Positions 7,279 through 15,464 of a stretch of DNA of 37,917 nt are shown piece by piece. The notes under the pieces were generated by a model. It saw only the letters and a program-made list of their open reading frames with translations, was not told the DNA's origin and did not search any database. The first letter of the stretch is position 1. Each line of letters opens with the position of its first letter. The stretch spans positions 1 to 37,917 of the forward strand of contig JAITWS010000017.1 in assembly GCA_031285185.1 (NCBI GenBank), in the 5' to 3' direction. Origin of the DNA: Methylobacillus sp. (lineage in GTDB: Bacteria > Pseudomonadota > Gammaproteobacteria > Burkholderiales > Methylophilaceae). A program made the translations under genes and the position numbers.

Positions 7279-8460
7279 CTACAGGCTCAGAAAATTCCGC
7301 ACCAACGGCGCGAGCGTTTCCGCCAGTTGGCGGCCTTCGTCCTTGCTCATCACAAGCGGCGGCAACAGACGGATCACCCGCTCCGCCGTCACGTTGATAA
7401 GCAGCCCGGCAGCCAGCGCCTGTTTGACGAGTTCGCCGCACGGCCGATCCAGCTCCACGCCTATCATCATGCCCGCGTTGCGTATCGTCACCACGCCGGA
7501 CACGCCCACGAGTTTTTCGCGCAGTTGATCGCAAATAAAATCGCCGACTTCATGCGCGCGCGCGCAAATGTTTTCCTCCTCAATCGCATCCAGCGTCGCA
7601 AGCGCGGCGCTGCACGCAAGCGGATTGCCGCCAAACGTGGAACCGTGATTGCCCGGATGAAACACCTCCGCCGCCTTGCTTTTGGCGAGACACGCGCCGA
7701 TCGGCACGCCCGAACCCAAGCCTTTCGCGAGCGTCATCACATCCGGGTGCATGGCGGTGTGCTGAAACGCGAACAGCGTCCCGGTGCGCGCGATACCGCT
7801 CTGCACCTCGTCCAGCATAAGCAGCCAGCCGTGCTTGTCGCAAATCTCGCGCAAGCCTTCGAGATAGGCTTTGCTGTCTTTTGGAATCACGATTCCGCCC
7901 TCGCCCTGCACCGGCTCGACCAGCACGGCGACGACGTTGGGATTGTTTTTCGCCACCTGACGCACGGCTTCGAGATCATCAAACGGCACGCGCACAAAAC
8001 CGGAAACCAGCGGCTCAAATCCAGCCTGTACCTTGCGATTTCCGGTGGCCGAAAGCGTCGCCATGGTGCGGCCATGAAACGCCTTTTCCATCACGATGAT
8101 TTCGGGATGCTCGATATTTTTCTGATGCCCGTAAAGCCGCGCGAGCTTGATCGCCGCCTCATTCGCCTCGCAACCGGAATTGCAGAAAAACGCGCGATCC
8201 ATGCCGGAAAGCGCGCACAAGCGATCCGCCAGCGCGGATTGCTCGGCGATGGTGTAAATGTTGGATGCGTGAATCAACCGCGCGGCCTGCTCGGAAATGG
8301 TCTTGACCAGCCTGGGATGCGCGTGCCCCAAGCCGTTGACGGCCACGCCCGCGAGGCCGTCCAGATAACGTTTCCCCTGCGCGTCCCACAACCAGACGCC
8401 CTCGCCTTTGACAAACGCGACCGGCTGGCGACCATAGGTATTCATCAGATGTTGCGACAT
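7279..8460 (-). CDS. argD: Acetylornithine aminotransferase
   Basis: The 393-residue PLP enzyme of class-III aminotransferases converts N-acetylglutamate semialdehyde to N-acetylornithine, and in many bacteria also acts in lysine synthesis. Visible features are SGCEANEAAIKLAR (about 95-108), the cofactor-binding LDEVQSG with Asp217, and Lys246 in TLAKGLGSG as the Schiff-base lysine. Length is normal and the ATG at 8460 starts MSQHLMNTYGR as in homologues. It is first in the argD-argF-argG series. The 111 bp between it and higA hold nothing I recognise, but should include its promoter. Confidence 0.95.
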   Translation of the reverse strand: MSQHLMNTYGRQPVAFVKGEGVWLWDAQGKRYLDGLAGVAVNGLGHAHPRLVKTISEQAARLIHASNIYTIAEQSALADRLCALSGMDRAFFCNSGCEANEAAIKLARLYGHQKNIEHPEIIVMEKAFHGRTMATLSATGNRKVQAGFEPLVSGFVRVPFDDLEAVRQVAKNNPNVVAVLVEPVQGEGGIVIPKDSKAYLEGLREICDKHGWLLMLDEVQSGIARTGTLFAFQHTAMHPDVMTLAKGLGSGVPIGACLAKSKAAEVFHPGNHGSTFGGNPLACSAALATLDAIEEENICARAHEVGDFICDQLREKLVGVSGVVTIRNAGMMIGVELDRPCGELVKQALAAGLLINVTAERVIRLLPPLVMSKDEGRQLAETLAPLVRNFLSL

Positions 8461-8571
8461 AATTTCGATTACTCAAAAAGAGCGGCGGGAGCCACAAACA
8501 AGAAGCCGTGCAGGGTAGCGCAAAACGGGTGCGCGGGCAACATTGGCTCTTGGAGATTGATGGTTTTTATG

Positions 8572-8871
8572 TCAGGCATAAGCCGCGCGCGGCTCGACCC
8601 GTCGTTCTATCTCGGGGCGCGTCGGCAACGTTTTCAGATCATACGCAGCTTGCAGATTCAGCCAGCTTTGCGCGTCACCGCCAAAATAACGCGCCAGCCG
8701 CGTGGCCGTGTCCGGCGTAATGCCGCGCCGCTCTTTCACGATTTCATGCACACGAGTCGCCGGAACGCTCAATGCCAGAGCGAGCGCGTTCACGCTCATC
8801 CCCAACGGAACCAGATAATCTTCGCGCAAAATTTCCCCGGGATGGATGGGGCGCATTCCATTCTTAACCAT
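8572..8871 (-). CDS. higA: HigA-family antitoxin (HTH)
   Basis: The 99-residue XRE-type helix-turn-helix protein is of the HigA class. RPIHPGEILREDYL (7-20) opens the domain, and MSVNALALALSVPATRVHEIV (about 25-45) is the DNA-binding part, typical of antitoxins that bind and neutralise HigB and repress their own operon. It lies 14 bp downstream of the toxin stop, in the toxin-first order characteristic of higBA. The ATG at 8871 is preferred over a TTG at 8889 that would overlap the toxin stop. Confidence 0.9.
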   Translation of the reverse strand: MVKNGMRPIHPGEILREDYLVPLGMSVNALALALSVPATRVHEIVKERRGITPDTATRLARYFGGDAQSWLNLQAAYDLKTLPTRPEIERRVEPRAAYA

Positions 8872-8885
8872 GATATTTCTCCTGT

Positions 8886-9164
8886 TCAATGATAGTCCGC
8901 AATCTCAACATTTTCGGCATCCGCGCCCGTCCACACAAAACAAACACGCCATTGATCGTTGATGCGAATGCTGTACTGCCCTTCCCGGTCGCCGGAAAGT
9001 TTTTCCAGCCGATTGCCGGGCGGTGAGCGCAAAAAATCCAGCGTCACCGCCGAATCCAGTTGCTGCAACTTTCGTGTGGAAACGCTTGCAATACCTGAAA
9101 ATCGGCGGCTCTTACCGGTAGTGAAAAGTTCTTGCGTGTCCGGGCATCGGAAGCTCTTAATCAT
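8886..9164 (-). CDS. higB: HigB-family toxin (RelE-like mRNA interferase)
   Basis: The 92-residue toxin is of the HigB / 'plasmid maintenance killer' type. It has the family layout: MIKSFRCPDTQELF at the start, RKLQQLDSA in the middle, then GNRLEKLSGDREGQYSIRIN and QWRVCFVW. Such proteins cleave mRNA at the ribosome until bound by HigA. The ATG at 9164 lies next to the palindromic operator at 9174-9194. The pair sits between the arg genes and an orphan Rieske gene, a common chromosomal setting for a stabilisation module. Confidence 0.9.
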   Translation of the reverse strand: MIKSFRCPDTQELFTTGKSRRFSGIASVSTRKLQQLDSAVTLDFLRSPPGNRLEKLSGDREGQYSIRINDQWRVCFVWTGADAENVEIADYH

Positions 9165-9173
9165 GGGCGCATG

Positions 9174-9194
9174 ATATTACGTTCGGCGTAATAT
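9174..9194. promoter_or_regulatory. Palindromic operator of higBA
   Basis: ATATTACG (9174-9181) and CGTAATAT (9187-9194) are perfect 8-bp arms around TTCGG, placed 10-30 bp upstream of the higB ATG. AT-rich dyads at this place are the usual HigA binding site for autorepression. The binding itself is inferred. Confidence 0.7.
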
Positions 9195-9279
9195 TTCAAA
9201 CAGACATCCTCCGGCGGCTTGTAAAAACCCCCCGATCGGGCAAAATGATATGGTTGCAATAAAGCCGTGAAATCATGTT

Positions 9280-10383
9280 ATGTCGCTCGCGAAAGTTACC
9301 CCTCTCAAGCGCCGGAGCCGGTCGCAGTTGCCGGTTTCCTGGTATGTCGCTTCTGAAATCCATGCGCTCGAACAGCAGGTTCTGTTTCCGCACGCGCCCA
9401 GGTATGTCGGCCATGAATTGATGACGCCGAATCCCGGCGATTTTCACACGCTGGAATGGATGGGGCATGGCAAGGCGTTGATCCGCAACGCGCAGGGCAT
9501 CGAGTTGATTGACAATGTGTGTCGCCATCGTCAGGCCGTCATGCTCAAGGGCAGAGGCAACGCGCAGAATATCGTTTGTCCGATACATCGCTGGACTTAC
9601 GATTTGCGGGGCGAGTTGATGGGCGCGCCGCATTTTGATGAGAGGCCGTGTCTCAATCTCGGCAAAACGCCGCTGCAAAACTGGAACGGTTTGCTGTTCG
9701 AGGGCGGGCGCGATGTCGCGGCCGATCTTGCCAGGCTCGGTTTTCTCGGAGATTTCGATTTCGGCGGTTTCATGCTCGACCGCGTGATGATTGATGAATA
9801 CAACTTCAACTGGAAAACTTTTATCGAGGTTTATCTGGAAGATTATCACGTCGAACCGTTTCATCCCGGCCTCGGCAATTTCGTGAATTGCGGCGATCTC
9901 AAGTGGGAATTCGGCGAGTGGTACAGCGTGCAATCGGTCGGCATCAATCGCAGCCTGCAAAAATCCGGCTCGCCGATTTATCGCCACTGGCAGGATCAGG
10001 TGCTGCGCTACAGCAACGGCGACATGCCGAAATATGGCGCGATCTGGCTGGTGTATTACCCTTTTCTCATGCTGGAATGGTATCCGCATGTGCTGGTCGT
10101 TTCCCACATCATTCCGCGCGGCGCGCACGCTTGCACCAATGTGGTCGAGTTTTATTATCCCGAAGATATCGCTTTGTTCGAGCGCGAATTTATCGAGGCG
10201 GAACAGGCGGCTTACAAGGAAACCGCGGTGGAGGACGAGGACATTTGCCAGCGTATGCACGAAGGCCGCATGGCGCTGCACGCGCAGGATCGCGATGAAT
10301 ACGGCCCTTATCAACACCCGATGGAAACCGGGATGGAGCATTTTCATTTGTGGGTCAGGTCGCAACTTGAGCCGCATCTTTGA
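9280..10383 (+). CDS. Rieske non-haem iron oxygenase, alpha-subunit type
   Basis: The 367-residue protein has an N-terminal Rieske [2Fe-2S] domain with C81-x-H83 and C100-x2-H103 (NVCRHRQA and VCPIHRW). The C-terminal catalytic domain begins near residue 170 with the mononuclear-iron motif EDYHVEPFH (His190, His195), and the acidic EDED segment farther on may supply the carboxylate ligand. This is the plan of ring-hydroxylating and demethylating oxygenases. No ferredoxin, reductase or beta subunit is adjacent, so electrons must come from elsewhere and the substrate cannot be told. The ATG at 9280 has no strong ribosome-binding site. Cytosolic. Confidence 0.85.
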   Translation: MSLAKVTPLKRRSRSQLPVSWYVASEIHALEQQVLFPHAPRYVGHELMTPNPGDFHTLEWMGHGKALIRNAQGIELIDNVCRHRQAVMLKGRGNAQNIVCPIHRWTYDLRGELMGAPHFDERPCLNLGKTPLQNWNGLLFEGGRDVAADLARLGFLGDFDFGGFMLDRVMIDEYNFNWKTFIEVYLEDYHVEPFHPGLGNFVNCGDLKWEFGEWYSVQSVGINRSLQKSGSPIYRHWQDQVLRYSNGDMPKYGAIWLVYYPFLMLEWYPHVLVVSHIIPRGAHACTNVVEFYYPEDIALFEREFIEAEQAAYKETAVEDEDICQRMHEGRMALHAQDRDEYGPYQHPMETGMEHFHLWVRSQLEPHL

Positions 10384-10407
10384 AATTTCATCCCAAACGC
10401 CTACACT
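10380..10407 (+). promoter_or_regulatory. Candidate promoter of the SpoIIAA-like gene
   Basis: TTGAAA (10380-10385) and TACACT (10402-10407) are 16 bp apart and overlap the Rieske stop codon, about 30 bp before the next ATG. The match to sigma-70 is moderate. Confidence 0.3.
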
Positions 10408-10437
10408 AGTTGTACGCGCTATCACACGAAAGACACC

Positions 10438-10776
10438 ATGATTACCATCAACCGCGAACCCGACAATCTCATCGTCGCCATGGCCATAGGCGAATTTACC
10501 TTGGCTGATTTCAAGGAACTTGAAAACGCAACCGCGCAAATCGGGCAGAAAGCGCGGCTGCTGGTGGATCTGAGCGATATGTTCAGTTACACGATAGATG
10601 TCGCGTGGGAAGAAATCCGCTTCGCGCGCCAGCACGCCAAAGATTTTGAAAAGATCGCCATCGTCACCAACGACCAATGGATACAGTGGAGCGCGTGGCT
10701 GGAGGATATTTTCACGAACGCCGAACTGGTGGTGTTCGACGATTACACGGCTGCGCTGACATGGGTGCGAAGCTGA
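10438..10776 (+). CDS. SpoIIAA-like (STAS-fold) protein
   Basis: The 112-residue soluble protein resembles the SpoIIAA-like/DUF3478 family. It opens with beta-strand pattern MITINREPDNLIVAMAIGEF, has LLVDLSDM in the middle, and ends FDDYTAALTWVRS. These proteins adopt a STAS or lipid-binding-like fold; their role is unknown. The gene begins 54 bp after the Rieske gene and its end overlaps the next gene by 16 bp, so translational coupling to the lipoprotein is likely. Confidence 0.75.
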   Translation: MITINREPDNLIVAMAIGEFTLADFKELENATAQIGQKARLLVDLSDMFSYTIDVAWEEIRFARQHAKDFEKIAIVTNDQWIQWSAWLEDIFTNAELVVFDDYTAALTWVRS

Positions 10777-11561
10777 AACTTTTTATCGCGCTGCTCGCCG
10801 CGCTGTTGTTGAGCGGCTGCGCGGGCGTGGTGGCGAAACAACTGGCGCAATCGCTCGTTACGCGCGCGGCGGACAAGGCCATCGAACAGGCGATCGAAAA
10901 TTCCGAACAGCGTTTGCCGGACGGCGTATCCGAGGTCAACCCGCTCATCGTGCCCGAGGCAATCGCCGCCTCCACCCAAACCACGCCGAGCACGCAATAC
11001 GTTCCCTTTCTTCAGGAAGCGGGAAATTCGCCCGCGGGCAACGCCTCCAAAAACAACGCGCCCGCTGCCGCAGCGCCCATGACGATCGCCGACATGGATT
11101 CCGATACCGTCGCGTTTCTCACCACACCGCTCATCGTCCCCACCCTGCCCGCGCCGCAGACCGTGACCGCCGAGCCGGAGTTGGATAGCGTCGAAGTCGC
11201 GCCGCGCACCCCCGCGCCCAACGCCGAACCCAAAGTATCCAAACTGGTGATGATGGAAATTTGGGGGATCGTCCTCGGCGACGAAAAACACTCCACCTTT
11301 GAAACCATACGCCAACTCAACATCCTGCCCCTGCCGCCGGAATCGCAATGGGATCAATGGCAACTGGCCGAAGGCGGAATGCCCGGCACGGAACGCCCCA
11401 TGCTGATTTTGATCGCCCCCGCCATCGGCAAAATCCGCAGCGGCGACCGCGCCGTCGTCGAAGTCGGCTCCGTCAACGGCATATATGTTGCGACGGAGCG
11501 GCTGGAACGGGAAGTGAAACGGGCGGAGGCGGGCAAAAAAACATCTGCAACTAAAAAATAG
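10761..11561 (+). CDS. Predicted lipoprotein, unknown function
   Basis: The 266-residue protein starts with a lipoprotein signal peptide (hydrophobic 5-17, lipobox LLSGC, Cys20). The mature part is low in recognisable motifs. It has a Pro/Ala-rich, probably disordered middle (about 70-150), then a more ordered segment with KLVMMEIWGIVLGDEKHS and a C-terminal, Lys-rich tail. I do not recognise a family. The ATG at 10761 lies inside the end of the preceding gene; the longer open frame to 10677 would destroy the signal peptide. Confidence 0.75.
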   Translation: MGAKLKLFIALLAALLLSGCAGVVAKQLAQSLVTRAADKAIEQAIENSEQRLPDGVSEVNPLIVPEAIAASTQTTPSTQYVPFLQEAGNSPAGNASKNNAPAAAAPMTIADMDSDTVAFLTTPLIVPTLPAPQTVTAEPELDSVEVAPRTPAPNAEPKVSKLVMMEIWGIVLGDEKHSTFETIRQLNILPLPPESQWDQWQLAEGGMPGTERPMLILIAPAIGKIRSGDRAVVEVGSVNGIYVATERLEREVKRAEAGKKTSATKK

Positions 11562-11585
11562 TTGCAGCGGAAACCTAATCTGCGC

Positions 11586-11606
11586 GGGCGGGTTTAAAAC
11601 CCGCCC
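11586..11606. repeat. Palindromic repeat GGGCGGGTTT / AAACCCGCCC
   Basis: A perfect 10-bp stem (11586-11595 with 11597-11606) followed by CCTAC sits between two convergent genes. Two related hairpins occur at 14703-14723 and 14750-14770. It is probably a dispersed repeat that may also act as a transcription stop; no T-run follows. Confidence 0.6.
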
Positions 11607-11652
11607 CTACGCCTCGTCATCTCCACCATCACGGTGATGAACCGTTTATCCC

Positions 11653-12294
11653 TCAAAGCTCGATCAATCCGCTCCGCATCGCGATCAAAGTCAGTTCCGC
11701 CTGATTGCCCGCGTTCAATTTTTGTTTGATGTTGTAGAGGTGCGTGCCTACGGTGCGCGGGGAGAGGAAGAGCGCTTCGGCGATTTCGTTGGTAGATTTG
11801 CCCTGGGCGAGCGCCATGAACACTTCAAACTCGCGCGCGGAGAGCGCGTCCACCAGACTTTTTTCGCCCGAGAGTTGTTGCAGCGCCATTTGTTGCGCGA
11901 TGTTGGCTTCCAGATACATTTTGCGTTCGGCCACGGTGCGTATGGCTTTGAGCAACTCTTCGGGCGCGCTGCGTTTGGTCAGATAACCAATTGCGCCGGC
12001 GTTCAACACGCGCTTGGGATGCACCGAATCCTCATGCGCGGACAACACCAATATGCGCGCCGCCGCGTCGCGGGCGAGAATGCGTTCGATCGCGTCCAGA
12101 CCGCCGATGCCGGGCATGGTGATGTCCATGACGACGACATCGGGTTTTACCTCGTCGTAAAGTTTGACCGCCTGTTCGCCGTTTTCCGCTTCGGCGGCCA
12201 CTTTCACGTCGGGCGCGGCTTCCAGCAACAATTTGAAACCCATACGCACGACGGCGTGGTCGTCCACCAGCATCACTTTGATGATGTCACTCAT
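11653..12294 (-). CDS. NarL/LuxR-family response regulator
   Basis: The 213-residue protein has a receiver domain (about 5-120) with acidic pocket D11/D12, phospho-acceptor Asp57 in VVVMDITMPG and Lys107 in GYLTKRSA. A GerE/LuxR helix-turn-helix (about 147-205) follows, with LSAREFEVFMALAQG, TNEIAEALFLS and RTVGTHLYNIKQKL. It is a cytosolic transcription factor activated by the kinase encoded immediately upstream: the start codon overlaps the kinase stop by 4 bp (ATGA), so the pair is translationally coupled. Targets are not shown. NarL-type proteins bind heptamer dyads, one of which is seen at 17200-17215. Confidence 0.93.
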   Translation of the reverse strand: MSDIIKVMLVDDHAVVRMGFKLLLEAAPDVKVAAEAENGEQAVKLYDEVKPDVVVMDITMPGIGGLDAIERILARDAAARILVLSAHEDSVHPKRVLNAGAIGYLTKRSAPEELLKAIRTVAERKMYLEANIAQQMALQQLSGEKSLVDALSAREFEVFMALAQGKSTNEIAEALFLSPRTVGTHLYNIKQKLNAGNQAELTLIAMRSGLIEL

Positions 12295-13991
12295 GCTTGC
12301 TCCTGTTCGGGAATGTGGACGCGGATGCGCGTGCCGCCGTCCGGTTGCGAATCCAGCTCGAATTGTCCGCGCAGCGATTGCACGCGCTCCTTCATGCCGA
12401 GCAGGCCGAAGTGGCGACTTTGATCCACCGCGCGCGGATTCATGCCGCGACCGTTGTCCGCGATCGTCAAACCCAACGCGCCGCGTTCGTCGCGCGCGAG
12501 CGTGATGGCGATTTGCGACGCGCCGGAATGCCGCGCGGCATTGGTCACGGCTTCCTGCACGATGCGATACAAGTTGATCGCGAGCGATTCATTCAGATGT
12601 TCCAGTTCGCCGGAAAAATCCAGCGTGAAACGCATGTCGGGATGTTGCCGCTGCCAATTCGCCACGGCGTCGCGCAAAGTTTCCGTCAGCCCGAGATTAT
12701 CCAGCGCACCGGGGCGCAACTGGCGGATGATGTTGTGCATGTCGTCGTAAATATGTTCCGCCGCCGCGACGATGGTTGCGGCGCTGGCTGCCACTTCCGG
12801 CATGGGTTCGCGCGTTTTGTTGGCGATGGCGACGGCGAAGGTTTTGATCGCGGTGACGTATTGCCCGAGTTCATCGTGCAGCTCGCGCGCGAGATTGCGA
12901 CGCTCCTCCTCGATATGCCGCTGGATCAGATGCGTCAACTGGCGATTTTCCTCCAGCTTGCGCTCGGCCTCCTCCGCCTGCTTGCGCTCGGTGATGTCGC
13001 GCATACTGCAAATCTCGCCGATCACACGGCCATCGTGCGGATTCACCAGCGGCGCGACGGAAAGCGACACATCCACCACACGCCCGTCGCGCGTGATGCG
13101 CCGGGTGTCGTAACTCTCGATGACGCGGCGGGCGGCGACGGCTTCCGCGGCTTGCCCCTTGGGAATCAGCACGGCGGCAGAGTGACCGATGATGTCCTGC
13201 GGGGAATAACCGAAAAGCCGTTCCGCCGCCGGGTTCCAGAACGAGATATTGCCGTCCGTGTCGTGAATCATGATCGCGTCGTTGGTCTGCTGCACGATAA
13301 GCGCGAGCCGCCGGTTTTCCTCGGTGCGCGTTTCCAGCGATTCGGCCATGCGGTTGAAACTTTGCCCGATCTGGTTGATTTCCGGCAGACTGAGTTCTTC
13401 CAGACGCGCAGTCAGATCGCCCTGCTCCATGCGATCAATCGCGCCCAGAATTTTTCCCACCGGACGCAAGGCGCGTCCCAGCGTCCAATACACGCCCAGA
13501 TTGAGCATGAAAAACAACGCGCCCGAAATCCATAACCGCATTTCAACGCCGCCCCACGCCTCGCGTATCGCGCCGCTCGGATTGGAAACCACGCGCATCA
13601 CGCCGCCGCGTATGGGTCGTTCCACCACCTCCTGCTCGGGCGCGACGAGCGCGACAAACCACTGCGGCGGGCTTTCATCCGTCTTGAACGTGGATTGCGG
13701 CGACTGGTAAATCAGCCGATCCTGCATGTCATAAAGATAAATATCCGTGCTGCGAACCCGCCCCAGCGATTCCAGAAATTGCTGCAACACATCGCTGGTC
13801 GAACCCAGCTCGGGATTCATAAACGCGCTGACGATCACACGATCCAGCATCTGCGTCGTCACATGCGTGGCCGACTCCACCCCTTCGCGTATCGAAATGC
13901 GGGTTTCCTTGACCAACGCGACACCCATCGCCGCCATGAACAACAGCAATAGCGCGGTCACCAGCAGATTAAGTCGAAAGCGCAGACTCAT
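12291..13991 (-). CDS. Membrane sensor histidine kinase (HAMP-PAS-HisKA_3)
   Basis: The 566-residue kinase has two membrane segments (about 7-27 and 153-171) around a periplasmic sensor of about 125 residues that resembles the LapD/MoxY N-terminal type. Then come HAMP (172-225), PAS/PAC (228-335, ending MRDITERKQAEE), and a HisKA_3 dimerisation domain with His372 in ARELHDELGQ. The HATPase domain has IVQEAVTNAARHSG and DNGRGM. It is the NarX/NreB-like class that pairs with NarL regulators, and the overlapping regulator gene fits. The ligand is unknown. I chose the ATG at 13991; a TTG at 14006 would add five residues. Confidence 0.92.
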   Translation of the reverse strand: MSLRFRLNLLVTALLLLFMAAMGVALVKETRISIREGVESATHVTTQMLDRVIVSAFMNPELGSTSDVLQQFLESLGRVRSTDIYLYDMQDRLIYQSPQSTFKTDESPPQWFVALVAPEQEVVERPIRGGVMRVVSNPSGAIREAWGGVEMRLWISGALFFMLNLGVYWTLGRALRPVGKILGAIDRMEQGDLTARLEELSLPEINQIGQSFNRMAESLETRTEENRRLALIVQQTNDAIMIHDTDGNISFWNPAAERLFGYSPQDIIGHSAAVLIPKGQAAEAVAARRVIESYDTRRITRDGRVVDVSLSVAPLVNPHDGRVIGEICSMRDITERKQAEEAERKLEENRQLTHLIQRHIEEERRNLARELHDELGQYVTAIKTFAVAIANKTREPMPEVAASAATIVAAAEHIYDDMHNIIRQLRPGALDNLGLTETLRDAVANWQRQHPDMRFTLDFSGELEHLNESLAINLYRIVQEAVTNAARHSGASQIAITLARDERGALGLTIADNGRGMNPRAVDQSRHFGLLGMKERVQSLRGQFELDSQPDGGTRIRVHIPEQEQA

Positions 13992-14129
13992 GCGCGCCCG
14001 ACGCAAAGCAAGACGCGCGCGGACGCGACTGGTACAATTCGGAGATTCATATCCATGTGGCCTCGGATTTCATTGGTCAACAGCATATTACGGAAATTTC
14101 CATCATCACGAAACTCAAAGGGGAAGTTT

Positions 14130-14696
14130 ATGTTCAAGTCTATCTTCATGGCAGGTTTTCTTGGTTTGTCGCTTTTGCTGGCAGGGTGCGACGACCTGAA
14201 CAAGGCAGTGAGCGGCAAAAAGGCGGAAGGCGCTCCGCCCGCCACAGTCACCGACACATCGGAAAAACACATGGCGCTGGCGACCGAAACCGCGCACCTG
14301 ATCCTCGCCACCGGCGGCTACGACATGCTCATGGATACGGGAACCGCGCAGGGAATGCAGGTTTTCGCGGCCAATATGCACGGGCAACTGGGGCGGGATC
14401 TGACGCAGGAAGAATATGCCATGTACGAAAAAGCATTTTCGGATTCTTTCCGCGAAACTTTCCCGGCTGAAATGTGGGAAGCGCCCTTGGCCGAAGTGTA
14501 TGCCAAACACTTCGACAACAACGACCTCGCCGGACTGCTCGCGTTTTATAAAACCCCTCTGGGCGAAAAACTCTTGAGAACCCAGGGCGCGCTCTCAAAA
14601 GAAGGCGCGGAAATGGGCGTCAAACTGGTTGAAGGCAAACAAGCGGAATTTGTTAGAGCGTTCACAGAAAAACTGAGCAAGGCGCACGCCAAATAA
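14130..14696 (+). CDS. DUF2059-type lipoprotein
   Basis: The 188-residue protein has a lipoprotein signal peptide (MFKSIFMAGFLGLSLLLAGC, Cys20). The mature region matches the DUF2059 pattern of periplasmic proteins of unknown function: a C-terminal helical part with FSDSFRETF, LAEVYAKHFDNNDLAGLLAFY and TPLGEKLL. The ATG at 14130 is preceded by AAAGGGGAAG, a strong ribosome-binding site. An upstream in-frame start at 14055 would bury the signal peptide and is rejected. It is divergent from the two-component genes and monocistronic. Confidence 0.8.
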   Translation: MFKSIFMAGFLGLSLLLAGCDDLNKAVSGKKAEGAPPATVTDTSEKHMALATETAHLILATGGYDMLMDTGTAQGMQVFAANMHGQLGRDLTQEEYAMYEKAFSDSFRETFPAEMWEAPLAEVYAKHFDNNDLAGLLAFYKTPLGEKLLRTQGALSKEGAEMGVKLVEGKQAEFVRAFTEKLSKAHAK

Positions 14697-14702
14697 ATGA
14701 AA

Positions 14703-14770
14703 GGGCAGGTTTGAAACCTGCCCCTACACGACACACAGAAAACCTGTAGGGGCGGGTTTCAAACCCGCCC
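14703..14770. repeat. Two inverted GGGCRGGTTT hairpins
   Basis: GGGCAGGTTTGAAACCTGCCC-type (14703-14723, followed by CCTAC) and GGGCGGGTTTCAAACCCGCCC-type (14750-14770, preceded by GTAG) are hairpins in opposite orientation, so the whole 68 bp can also fold on itself. A third copy is at 11586-11606. Placed directly after the DUF2059 stop, it may end that transcript. Confidence 0.65.
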
Positions 14771-14820
14771 TGATTCATTAACCCCCACCCTCACCCCAAT
14801 CTATCCGGCTACGAAATTAT

Positions 14821-14898
14821 CCGTTCATCCCCGCGAACGCGGGGATCCAGATTTGCGATAAAAAACACTGGATTCCCGCCCTCGCGGGAACGAACGGA
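14821..14898. repeat. Paired REP-like repeat
   Basis: CCGTTCATCCCCGCGAACG... (14821-14850) and its inverted partner ending GGGAACGAACGG (14869-14898) flank an AT-rich spacer. This is the same family as 4874-4956. Together with 14703-14770 it fills the 278 bp between two convergent genes; no gene is seen there. Confidence 0.7.
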
Positions 14899-14929
14899 AT
14901 TTGGGGTTTGATGGTTTCGATTCAACAAA

Positions 14930-14960
14930 CAAAAAAACGCGACACCGAGGTGTCGCGTTT
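14930..14960 (-). terminator. Rho-independent terminator of the permease/UspA operon
   Basis: On the minus strand a 12-bp stem AAACGCGACACC / GGTGTCGCGTTT (complementary halves 14935-14946 and 14949-14960) is followed by a run of T (A7 at 14931-14937 on the plus strand). It lies 14 bp after the universal stress gene stop. Confidence 0.85.
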
Positions 14961-14974
14961 GGAAGCTCTTTAAG

Positions 14975-15454
14975 TCACGGCGCGACCAGATGCACCGGAA
15001 TGTTTGAGGTTTTGCTTACGCGGTAAGGTTCCTGACTCCACAGGAACGTGCCGAGCCAGCTTCGGCGCGGGTCTGCGCCCATGATGATGGCGGTGGAACC
15101 TCGGCGTTTGGCTTCTTTCAAAATCGCCCGGCATGGGTTGCGGGTGGTGACGATGGTTCCGTTCGCGTCTATGCCGAGTTTTTCCAGTCTGTTGATGGCC
15201 GAGCTGACGTTTTCTTCCTGCTCGGCCATTTCGCTTTTGGTGGGGCGCAGGCCGGGGTTGGGGAAACCCAGCGATGACCCCCAAAGTCGCGCCACGGTGA
15301 GCACGCGGACTTCGGCATCTTGCTGGTCGCGCATCATGCGCGCGGCCAGTTCGATTGCATCATCGCTGATTTTCCGCCCTTCCGAGGCGATCAGCACCTT
15401 GGGGGGCTGATCGCCTGCGGTTTGCGGCGCGGGTTTGAAGAGACTGCGTAACAT
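14975..15454 (-). CDS. Universal stress protein (UspA family), permease-linked
   Basis: The 159-residue protein has the Rossmann-like UspA fold. It includes KVLIASEGRKISDDAIELA near the N-terminus, VRVLTVARLWG, the central NRLEKLGIDANGTIVT and a C-terminal TAIIMGADPRRSW. The ATP-binding G-x2-G-x9-G(S/T) motif is not clear, so it may belong to the non-ATP-binding subgroup. The gene starts 10 bp after the APC permease and ends at a strong terminator, so it is co-expressed with the transporter and may modulate it. Confidence 0.8.
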   Translation of the reverse strand: MLRSLFKPAPQTAGDQPPKVLIASEGRKISDDAIELAARMMRDQQDAEVRVLTVARLWGSSLGFPNPGLRPTKSEMAEQEENVSSAINRLEKLGIDANGTIVTTRNPCRAILKEAKRRGSTAIIMGADPRRSWLGTFLWSQEPYRVSKTSNIPVHLVAP

Positions 15455-15464
15455 CTTGCTTTCC

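Noticed and set aside
14055..14129. Earlier start for the DUF2059 lipoprotein
   Set aside because: It would bury the signal peptide and ignores the strong ribosome-binding site before 14130.
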